Shown here in pieces: positions 34,531-42,017 of a stretch of 64,000 nt of DNA. The notes beneath the pieces are model-generated. The model had not been told where the DNA came from. It worked only from the letters and a program-made list of their open reading frames with translations, and did not search any database. Each line of letters starts with the position of its first letter. Position 1 is the stretch's first letter. The translations under genes were made by a program, and so were the position numbers. The DNA comes from Streptomyces sp. SN-593 (GTDB taxonomy: Bacteria > Actinomycetota > Actinomycetes > Streptomycetales > Streptomycetaceae). The DNA lies in the NCBI RefSeq assembly GCF_016756395.1, contig NZ_AP018365.1:2053501-2117500 (forward strand), written 5' to 3'.

Positions 34531-34870
34531 GCTGATCCTTCGGTTCGGGGATCGTATGCTTGGTGTGGCGTCTTCGCAGGTAGCGACGGTTGCGACGGGA
34601 ACTGTACGCTTTGTCGCCGCCGACGTGCTCCGGACGGGTCCGTGGCGTGCCGCCCAGCGGCCTGGGCACCCGGATCCGGCCCAGAACCTCGACCAGTTGG
34701 GGAGCATCGCCCCACTGGCCCGGGGTGAGCAGCAAGGACTTTGGGCGGCAACCGCCCTCGCCTGCAATGTGGGTCTTGCAGGTCAGGCCACCCCGGGACC
34801 GTCCGAGTCCCTCGTCGGGGCGATGGTGCCGGGGCGTCGTTCTTTTTTCGGAACGCGAGGCAGGTCGGTA
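34511..34870 (-). mobile_element. IS5-family transposase fragment
   Basis: The minus-strand frame contains GLGRSRGGLTCKTHIAGEGG, LLLTPGQWGDAPQL and VGGDKAYSSRRNRRYLRRR, typical of the second ORF of actinobacterial IS5-family transposases, with two of the three DDE residues. The N-terminal part and the C-terminal catalytic Glu region are missing. No intact terminal repeats are seen. It interrupts the effector remnant on one side and a DUF6461-like gene on the other. Limits are approximate. Confidence 0.75.
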
Positions 34871-34879
34871 CAGCGGCAC

Positions 34880-35277
34880 CGGGGTTGGTCTTCGCGATCG
34901 AGAATGACCACAGGGGCGCATATGCGCTCCGCAATCTTTCGCAAGGGGGCGCCCGTGCGTTGTCCATCTTCACGCACGTCGACTGCGCAGACATCATCAG
35001 CTACGCAGTCGATGGCAGACTAGTCATCCATGAGGAACCCTGGGGCCCGCTCACTCCGCTCTCCGACCCAGATCCCGACCCCGCATGGGACCCGGCCTGG
35101 TGCGCGGACCTGACCGACCCGGAGCACGACGAGTGGCTGCGCGGAGCGCGGCAACTGGTGCTGGCCGAGCGCGTCATGGGTCTGCACATCGACCCTCGTT
35201 GGTTCGAGATACCGCTGCGCACCATCCTGCTACCGAACCCCCACTCCAACCCGGTCGTCGACCCGCGGATCTGCTGA
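34880..35277 (+). pseudogene. C-terminal fragment of a DUF6461-like protein
   Basis: In frame to a TGA at 35277: GLVFAIENDHRGAYALRNLS, then SIFTHVDCADIISYAVDGRL and IHEEPWGP, resembling the C-terminal part of DUF6461 proteins, which are common in Streptomyces and often next to polymorphic toxins. The N-terminus was replaced by the IS5 fragment; an ATG at 34741 lies inside that fragment. If this was an immunity or accessory gene of the lost effector, it was lost with it. That role is inference. Confidence 0.5.
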
Positions 35278-35283
35278 GCGTTT

Positions 35284-35490
35284 TCAGCGTTGCCTTTCCA
35301 GGGTGAGGACAGCGGTGGCGATGACGGACATGCGGTTCGTGCTGATGCGGGATCGCCGGTTGATCTGCCGCGATTTCAGTTGTGCCATGCCGCGTTCAAC
35401 CGGTGCCCGGGCTGCGGCCAGGGCCGGGTTGACGGTGCGCTGGGTGAGAGTGAGTCCCGAGTTTCGTAGCTGCCGGATTGCACGGTTTCG
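35284..35490 (-). mobile_element. C-terminal fragment of a DDE (IS5/DDE_Tnp_4-type) transposase
   Basis: The minus frame ends APVERGMAQLKSRQINRRSR and SVIATAVLTLERQR, the usual C-terminus of DDE_Tnp_4-type actinobacterial transposases, including the catalytic Glu region. It is fused in frame to an IS3 orfB fragment upstream, making a chimeric ORF (35284-35625). Only the tail of the original element is left. Confidence 0.65.
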
Positions 35491-36375
35491 GGCGGCGTTC
35501 GTTGCTGACTGGGATCGGTTGTGCCGGGTCTCAAATTCCACGGGCGGGAGGTGGTTAAGGACGGAGTGCAGGCGCTCGTCGTACCAGCCGACCCACTGGA
35601 CGATGGCCCGTTCGACCTGGTCCACGTCCCGCCAGGGTTCTTGCTACTCGATCAGCTCGGCCCTGAACGAAGTGCCCCGGCCATGGCGTTGTCGTGGCTG
35701 TCCGCAACGGACCCGACGGTCGCGGTCGCGCCAGCCTCCAACAACCGCTCCCCGTGGCGAATCGGCACGTATTGCGAGCCTCGATCGCGGTGATGAATCA
35801 GACCCGAGCCCTTCGTGATTCCCCGCCGCCAGAGCACCATCTCCAGCGCGTCCAGTGGGAGATCGGTGCGCAGCGGGCTGTGATGATGCCCTCGCGTCGC
35901 AGCCGGCGGTGGATGCGCCGGGCTCCGTAGGTCTCGCCGGACGCGTCATGGATGCGGTGGATGTGCTCCATGAGCTGTTCGTCGCGCTGTCGCCGGGCGG
36001 ACTTCAGGCGCTGGCGGCGAGCGTTGTACGCCGAGACCGGCAGGTCCAGTTCCGGGCATACGGGCTCGACCCCGAAGTCGTCGCGGAGGTGGTTGATCAC
36101 CGCGTCGGCCTCGTGCGGGGCTGGTCGAGCTCCTTCGTTGGCCCGACGCAACTCGGCAATTTCCCTGCGGAGTTGGCCCAGTTCGGCCCGCTCGACAGTG
36201 GTCAGTAGGTCCGGACGGTCACCATTGTCGGCCGCAACCTGCGGACCCATCCGCGCAGGGCCTCCTTGTGGATGCCCAAGTCCTTCGCGACATGGGCCAC
36301 CGGACGACCGGAGGTCTGGACTTCGCGGACGGCTCGCTCACGCAGCTCGTCGGGGTACCTCCGTGGTGCAGGCAT
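35491..36375 (-). mobile_element. decayed IS3-family element (orfA and orfB remnants)
   Basis: OrfA starts at the ATG at 36375 (MPAPRRYPDELRERAVREVQ) and is frameshifted near 36210. OrfB pieces follow: FGVEPVCPELDLPVSAYNARR and SGETYGARRIHRRLRREGI near 35940-36090, then a deletion that removes the first catalytic Asp region, then GLIHHRDRGSQY and the end WYDERLHSVLNHLPP, in two frames. Clearly IS3 family and inactive. No terminal repeats could be recognised. Confidence 0.75.
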
Positions 36376-36459
36376 CGGACCTGTGTTCTCCCATCTGCCG
36401 AGGCGATCACGCCTGGCTTCAGGGCCGCTACAAAATCCGCTTCAGCTCAGGAGGAACGG

Positions 36460-36890
36460 GCCTACGCCAGCCGCGGCGACGGCCATCGTCACGCCGCCTG
36501 GACGCTGGGCGATCGCCGACCACGCACCGACCTGGTCACCGAAGCCCTGGCCGCGGCCGAAGCCACGCGCCGCAGCCTCACTGGCGCGATTCTGCACACC
36601 GACCACGCAGCCAGCACACCAGCAAGGAATTCGCCGATGCCTGCCGCAGGGCCGATGTCCGACGGTCCAAGAGCACCGTCGGCGTCGGCAACTCGGCGGA
36701 CAACGCTCTCGCAGAGTCCTTCAACGCCGTGGTCACACGCGAGACACTCCAGCGCCGCAACGACTGATCCAGCAGCGCGAGGCCCGCCTCGACGCGTTCG
36801 GCCGGCTACACCGCTACAACACCCGGCACCGCCACTCCCGCCTCGGACATCGCAGCCCGATTGCCTGCGAGACGGCAATGAGAACCATCA
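36460..36890 (+). mobile_element. second IS3-type transposase remnant
   Basis: Plus-strand pieces spread over at least three frames: ADHAPTDLVTEAL-like residues near 36510-36550, SQHTSKEFADACRRADV and NSADNALAESFNAVVTRETL (stop at 36767), then REARLDAFGRLHRYNTRHRH and RLGHRSPIACETAM. These are the C-terminal half of an IS3-family orfB with the last catalytic Glu (ALAESF). Frameshifts and loss of the N-terminal half show it is dead. It lies head to head with the minus-strand IS3 remnant. Confidence 0.7.
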
Positions 36891-37290
36891 ACTACGCTCG
36901 CACCAACCGCATAACCCATGTCCGGAATCCGGGGTCAAGGCCACGCTTCGCAGCGCCCAGCCTTGAGTGCGAAGCCAACGACCGCCGGTTCTCCTTGGCA
37001 GGTGATCAGGCCCGGTCGGGCCGGCGGCGGGCCAAACAGCCTTGCCGGGCATCCGATCGAGGGCCCACAGCAGGGCAGACGCCTTCCGCAGGGGGACATC
37101 GGCCCCAGCCCCCGTGTTTCCCTCCGGTCGCCGCGCCGAACGCGCCGACCCCACCCCGGTCCTCCGGCCAAGCGTGCGTCACCGACCCGCCGCGCAGGGG
37201 ACCGGCGACGGAAGCCCTACGGCGCCGAAATGTCCCGGCGGACTTGACATCTCCCAGCGGGCACGCGCGTGGCGGCGGGCTCACCGCGGT
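36891..37290. other. intergenic region with no identifiable gene
   Basis: Roughly 400 bases between the IS remnants and the end of the ChW-like gene. Short frames exist on both strands but show no family signal. It may be further IS debris. I see no convincing terminator for the minus-strand gene that ends at 37291. Confidence 0.4.
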
Positions 37291-38649
37291 TCAGACAGTG
37301 AACTCGACTGCTTCGATCCAGAGCGAGCGGTTCTTCGTCCCGCCGAAGATCCAGCTGCCCGGGTCGCTGCAGTGCTTGCCCATCCAGCCCGCCTGGTGCA
37401 GATAGGAGGTCTGGCAGATGCTGCCCGAGGAGACGCCGATCGTGAAGCCCGACATGACGTCGCTGCCAGCGGTGGTTCCCATGTTCAGATCGGCGCCGTC
37501 CTTGACCGAAGGCCACGTCCCCGTCTGCCAGCCGCCGTCCTTCATCAGCGCCGTGCCACCGCCGCCGTCGGCTCCGCTCCATGCGAAGTCGAGGGCTTTG
37601 ATCGGCTGGTCTTTCCCGGTCGAACCCGCCACGGCTCCGTCGCACACGGGGGCCTGCCAGCCGGTCGCGTCCAGGTAGGCGCGGTAGCAGACATGCCGGC
37701 CGGAATGGGCAGCGGCTGCCTTCTCCACGGCCGCCACCACCGGGCTGGCCGCCGAAGTCTTCGCCTTCGCGGGAGTCGTCGCCTGGGCCTTCGTCAACGG
37801 CTCGCCCGTCGTCATGGGCTTGCCCTTCGCCATGGGCACACGCGTCGCCGACGCGGCCGACTCGCCGGGCACGGCCACCGCCTTCGTGGCGGTGTGCGCC
37901 GGCGTGGCCTTCTTCGGCGGGTGCTGAGCAGCCGAGGTCGGCGAGGAGCCGGGTCCTCCGCTCGCCAGCGGGCTTGCCGAAGTCGACTGCACGGTGGCAA
38001 GCGCGTCCAACTGGCTCCGCTGCGAGGCGTTCACGGCTGTGTTGTGGGACGTGCCGTTCTCGACAGTCAGGAACACCGCACCGACCAGGAGCACGCCCAC
38101 GACTCCCGCCGCGAGCAGCATCATCCGGGTGGACGGGCCGCCGCGCGGACCCTCCGGATCGTCGTCGCCGGTGACGGTCGTGCCGCCGTCACCAGCGGCG
38201 GCAAGCGTCTCAGCAGCGACCGGGCCCTTCGGCCCAGGGCTGACCGCAGAGGGCTCCGTAGCCGCAGGATCAGGCGTCACCGAATCAGGCGTCGCGGAGT
38301 CGGGCACGATGCTCGGCTCCGCTGGATCGGTCGCCCCGGACGTGCCGGCTCCAGCGCGCGCCCCGACAGCGGTCACGGAGTCGGCGCTGCTGGCGACCGC
38401 GGACGCGGACGTGGACGTGGACGTGCTCGCCGGAGAACCGGCGTCGGCGTCCCGTCCGCCCGGCTGGCCGATGACGGACGCCGACGGTCGGCCGGAGCCC
38501 TGGGCCCGGCCCGGTTGCGGCCGCAGCGAGTTGGGCGTGCCGGCCGTGCCGGACAGCGGGACGGACCGGCGTACGGCAGGTCGGGCGGATATCCCGCGGC
38601 CTGAGGCCCCGGCAGATCCGCTGGACTCAGGCAATTCCTGACGTGCCAT
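37291..38649 (-). CDS. single-pass membrane protein with two ChW-like repeats
   Basis: 452 aa. The frame is open to 39000, but I choose the second of two adjacent ATGs (38652, 38649), five bases after GGAG. Residues 1-174 are cytoplasmic, Ser/Pro/Ala-rich and disordered. A transmembrane helix lies at about 175-196 (RMMLLAAGVVGVLLVGAVFL). A Lys/Thr/Pro stalk follows to about 315. Two ChW-type (clostridial hydrophobic W) repeats end the chain: about 320-357 (YRAYLDATGWQAPVCDG, AGSTGKDQPIKAL) and about 411-451 (SYLHQAGWMG, FGGTKNRSLWIEAVEF). Each has two cysteines 15 residues apart (321/336, 412/427), probably disulfides outside the cell. The topology matches the B-lectin protein at 29526. It probably binds an envelope polymer or secreted partner. 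The ChW assignment is by pattern. Confidence 0.75.
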   Translation of the reverse strand: MARQELPESSGSAGASGRGISARPAVRRSVPLSGTAGTPNSLRPQPGRAQGSGRPSASVIGQPGGRDADAGSPASTSTSTSASAVASSADSVTAVGARAGAGTSGATDPAEPSIVPDSATPDSVTPDPAATEPSAVSPGPKGPVAAETLAAAGDGGTTVTGDDDPEGPRGGPSTRMMLLAAGVVGVLLVGAVFLTVENGTSHNTAVNASQRSQLDALATVQSTSASPLASGGPGSSPTSAAQHPPKKATPAHTATKAVAVPGESAASATRVPMAKGKPMTTGEPLTKAQATTPAKAKTSAASPVVAAVEKAAAAHSGRHVCYRAYLDATGWQAPVCDGAVAGSTGKDQPIKALDFAWSGADGGGGTALMKDGGWQTGTWPSVKDGADLNMGTTAGSDVMSGFTIGVSSGSICQTSYLHQAGWMGKHCSDPGSWIFGGTKNRSLWIEAVEFTV

Positions 38650-38957
38650 CATGTCTCCATCTCTTGGTTCAGGCCCTGCGGGCGGCGCCCCGGGCTCTGG
38701 CGGAGCTGGTGTTCTGGTTGCCGACCGGATGCTCTGGACCGGAGTTAACGCGGCCGCGGGCACCTGCCAGGGAGTCTCTTTCGCGTCCACATACCACGTT
38801 CGCATTGAGCGTCGGCGGCCCGACCCGCACACCTCGGCGGACGTGCTGGCGCGGCCACGTCGCCCGGGCCGGGACACCTGACCTGCGCTGACGCTCGCGC
38901 CGTCGTCCGTCCGGCGCGTTCCCAGTCCAGGTGTCCCGGTCCTGGCGACGGTGCCCG
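38650..38957 (-). other. intergenic region with long inverted repeat
   Basis: 308 bases between paralogue 3 and the ChW-like gene on the minus strand. A perfect 12-bp inverted repeat, CCGGGACACCTG (38869-38880) and CAGGTGTCCCGG (38928-38939), encloses 47 bases. It lies 19 bases past the upstream gene's stop and could be a terminator with an extended loop. The promoter of the ChW-like gene must lie between it and 38652 but is not recognisable. Confidence 0.45.
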
Positions 38958-41435
38958 TCACGGCCCCTCGCCGACCGGACCGGCGCAGCGTGGCGGCCAA
39001 CCCGCCGTCGGCGCGGGCCGGCCCTCCCGTGACACGCTCGTCAAGGCCGCGTCCAGCCGGACGAGGACCGCGTCGTCCGTGTCGTCCGGCTCACCGGCCT
39101 CCTCTCGATGCTCCGGCGGCCGGATGCCGGCCGCCGGGCCGGGCCCGGGAGACTCGCGCAGCAGGAACAACGGAAAGTCGCCGTCCGTCCTGACGTCGAG
39201 CACCCGAAAGGATGTCCCGGCCGGGAACACCACCTCGTCGGGTCCGTCGGCGCCGTCCGCGAACGGCCGCACGCGCCGCCCGGTGACCGACCAGAGGGCG
39301 TATCGGGCGCCTTGTACGTCCGGTGCGGCGGCGTCGGCCAGCACGGCGCTGACCGGCGCGAGGTCACGCAGCACCGCACCCGGGCGCAGGCTGCCTGGGC
39401 GGACGTACCGCTCCCCCGTACCGCGGAGCACGGTCCCGCGGCACGGCGGTATCCGCCCGAGCGCCGACGCCAGGCAGGCCGCGTACGGAAGCAGCCGGCT
39501 GTCCCGCTTCCGCAGGGTTGCGGTCAACTCACTGTGCCCCAGCACATCGTCAGCCTGGTCGAGGTAGGCGTGCAGCGCGATGAGGTCGACCCGGGCGGCC
39601 TCCCGTTCCTCGTCCCCCAGCCCCGGCAGGGCCGCGAGCAGCCGCTCCACGAAGTCGCTGTGTCGCTCCCACGTGGACCCGGCCAACTGCTTGAGGGCGC
39701 GCCGGTCCGCGGAGGTACTGGTGCTGTGCCTGACCAGGAGGAGTCCCGGCCCGCCCTGGGAACGGCGGGCCGGGCCCGCGGCCCGGGTCGGCGCGGGTCC
39801 CTGGAGTGACGGCCCCGGCACAGGCTCCTCGGCCCCCGGGACCGCGGCGGTGTCGGCCTTCGCCTCGCCCACGAGTGCGGGTCCTCGGCCGAGCCCAGCC
39901 ACTGACCGCGACACCGATGGGTTCTCGGGCGCCTGGACCGCACCGCCCGAGCGCCCGACCGGGCCTCTGACCGACCGCGGCAGGGAGCTGGTGTTTGGCT
40001 GGGGACGGACGTCGGTGTCCGGGCGGGCAAGAAGTGCGGCGCCCGGGCTAGCCAGCGGACCCGCAGCCGAGTAGCGAATGGTACGCAGGCCGTAGTGGGC
40101 CGCCAGCCGACGCAACTCGCGGCCGCCGTCCACGGGAACGCCGTGGACGTACAGGGTGGCGCGCGACCGGAGATCGGGCGTGAGGGCCGCGAACAGCCGG
40201 GACAGCGCGGGCCACAGCGAAGCGTCCAGAGGCGCGCCCGGGGCGCCGACCTCCATGGACGGTCCCTCGGTCGACACCGGGCGGGCCGGGGGACGGGCGC
40301 GGGGGCCGCCCTGACGGTCCACCCACAGCCCGGCCCTGGTCACCATGACCTGCCAGCGTTCGGACAGGCGGACCGTGCCCTCCGCCGGACGGCCGGGCCC
40401 TGGGAGGGGCGGGGACCAGCGCAGCAGTCGGGGCGCGGGGCCGGGCCCGGAGCCGCGCGTTGGACGGCAGACCACGGAGTCCACGAAGGGAAGCCAGCCG
40501 GGGGTGCCGTCGGCGGCGACGAGCACCGACCGGGCTGCGTAGAAGTCCATCGGCCGGTCGGCGGCGAACAGCGGCAGACCGGTGGTGACCTCGATCTCGG
40601 TGTCCAGCAGGTCGCTGACGCGTTGTGCGAGCGGCAACACGTCCTCAAGGCCCCCCGGGACGAGCCGTACGGACTTCGCGAACCCTGGTGCGGTGGATAG
40701 GAGGTCGGCTACTTCTTCGGCCGACACGTCCTCTCCGTACGGCACGCCGACCACGACGGTGGCCTGACGGGGGTGGACCGGGATGGCGTGGTAGAGGTCG
40801 CCGGGAGCGATCGGCGCGGACTCGGCGGGCCGGATCAGCAGGCCGGCCGGGATGTCGTGGACCGCGCAGCCGCCGGACGTCACGGCCGGGAGCCCGCCGA
40901 GGGACGCCTGCCATACGGGCGGAGCGCAACGCGGGCCCAGCCGCACGGGCTCGGCGTCCGGGGCGAAGCGCCACCAGGACCCTTGGGCACCGGCCGTCGA
41001 CGGGACGAACAGCGACCCGCCGGGCACGGCGAGCACCATCCCGTCCGGTGCCTCCACCGCCATCTCCCAGTCTTCGGCGATGCTCCGGGCGACCGCGGGC
41101 CGGTCGGGCCGGTCGTCGCCCGTGCCGACCAGGGCGAGTCGCACCGCCGTGACGCCCGCGGCCTTGAAGGAGTCCATCAACTCGCCGACGCGCGGCCAGA
41201 ATTCAGCTGAGGTCACCGCGTGCGCACCCGCGACCACGGTCACGTTGCCCCTGTCCGGTCCCAGCCCCTTGATGAGATCCGCGACATCAGCGGCCCCCAA
41301 CGAGTCGTCCGACGGCGAGCGCAGCAGTACTAGGACCCCGTGGTCCTCGACCAGCACCACCGCGTCCTCGGAAGATGCGCCGTCAGCCTTCCCCTTTGGC
41401 CGCGCCGCACGCGACTTAGCGCGCCCCCAACGCAT
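38958..41435 (-). CDS. tandem alpha/beta-repeat protein with ART-like C-terminal domain (paralogue 3)
   Basis: 825 aa from the ATG at 41435, preceded by GAGGGGGG. A basic N-terminus (MRWGRAKSRAARPKGK) leads to two alpha/beta repeats (about 25-215 and 220-450). The shared motifs are PGGSLFVP then SWWRFAP, PGWLPFVDSVVCRP, and WQVMVTRAGLWVD, followed by LYVHGVPVDGGRELRRLAAHYG. After a Pro/Gly linker, residues about 590-800 resemble an ADP-ribosyltransferase fold: TVLRGTGER (R), APVSAVL (possible S), and DEVVFPAGTSFRVL, where a Glu stands in the position of the catalytic ExE residue that paralogue 1 lacks. It lies between eccC2 and the ChW-like gene. No membrane segment or signal peptide. Enzyme activity unproven. 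Confidence 0.75.
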   Translation of the reverse strand: MRWGRAKSRAARPKGKADGASSEDAVVLVEDHGVLVLLRSPSDDSLGAADVADLIKGLGPDRGNVTVVAGAHAVTSAEFWPRVGELMDSFKAAGVTAVRLALVGTGDDRPDRPAVARSIAEDWEMAVEAPDGMVLAVPGGSLFVPSTAGAQGSWWRFAPDAEPVRLGPRCAPPVWQASLGGLPAVTSGGCAVHDIPAGLLIRPAESAPIAPGDLYHAIPVHPRQATVVVGVPYGEDVSAEEVADLLSTAPGFAKSVRLVPGGLEDVLPLAQRVSDLLDTEIEVTTGLPLFAADRPMDFYAARSVLVAADGTPGWLPFVDSVVCRPTRGSGPGPAPRLLRWSPPLPGPGRPAEGTVRLSERWQVMVTRAGLWVDRQGGPRARPPARPVSTEGPSMEVGAPGAPLDASLWPALSRLFAALTPDLRSRATLYVHGVPVDGGRELRRLAAHYGLRTIRYSAAGPLASPGAALLARPDTDVRPQPNTSSLPRSVRGPVGRSGGAVQAPENPSVSRSVAGLGRGPALVGEAKADTAAVPGAEEPVPGPSLQGPAPTRAAGPARRSQGGPGLLLVRHSTSTSADRRALKQLAGSTWERHSDFVERLLAALPGLGDEEREAARVDLIALHAYLDQADDVLGHSELTATLRKRDSRLLPYAACLASALGRIPPCRGTVLRGTGERYVRPGSLRPGAVLRDLAPVSAVLADAAAPDVQGARYALWSVTGRRVRPFADGADGPDEVVFPAGTSFRVLDVRTDGDFPLFLLRESPGPGPAAGIRPPEHREEAGEPDDTDDAVLVRLDAALTSVSREGRPAPTAGWPPRCAGPVGEGP

Positions 41436-41490
41436 GGCCAGAGCCCCCCTCGTGACTCGTGGACAGCTGCCTATACCCCGCTATCACAAG

Positions 41491-41518
41491 AATATGCTCC
41501 CATTAGTTCACGCATCAA
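41491..41518 (-). promoter_or_regulatory. sigma70-like promoter for paralogue 3
   Basis: On the minus strand, TTGATG (41513-41518), a 16-bp spacer and CATATT (41491-41496) lie in a locally AT-rich patch. The predicted start site near 41484 would give a leader of about 50 bases to the ATG at 41435. It is the most promoter-like sequence I see in the minus-strand half. Confidence 0.45.
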
Positions 41519-42017
41519 TCAATCCGCGATTCGGCCCACCAGGCAATCAGCCACCACCCCGGGCCCTGGTATCCGGTGCGTCTCTCCTGGATGACGGATC
41601 TGATGGCCCACGAGGCATCCGGCGAGCGAACCCTTCACCGTGAGCCGCCCCCGCTTCCCTACCGGCCCGTTGCAGGGCGGCAGAAGAGGGTGGAGGTACG
41701 CCTGGGGAAGACGGTCCCCGTTCTCCGGCGCCGGGCGGGAGACCCGGTGGCCCGTGCTTCCCCCGGTTCCGCCGTACTCCGTGGCCCAGGGCCGAGCGCG
41801 GTACGCGGGCCGCCGTCGGCCGGCTCCCGCCGCTCCGGCGCTTTCGGGCCGCAAGGGGAATTTCGGCCGGGCCGCACCGGATACACGTTCCTGCCCGCAC
41901 GATCGAACAGGACCGCACGCGGACCGCTTTCCGGTGGCCTTGGTCCCTGCGCCTGGAATACCGCCGGAACACTCTCCAGCGCCGCCGTGCCGGGTTCCCG
42001 GGAACACCACACGCCGC
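41519..42017. other. intergenic region after eccC2
   Basis: About 500 bases with no supported gene. A frame of 253 codons overlaps it on the minus strand but has no family signal and reads into eccC2. A 12-bp palindrome GTTCCCGGGAAC at 41994-42005 lies just past the eccC2 stop. The GC-rich part (41740-41880) can fold strongly, but no clean terminator hairpin stands out. Confidence 0.4.
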
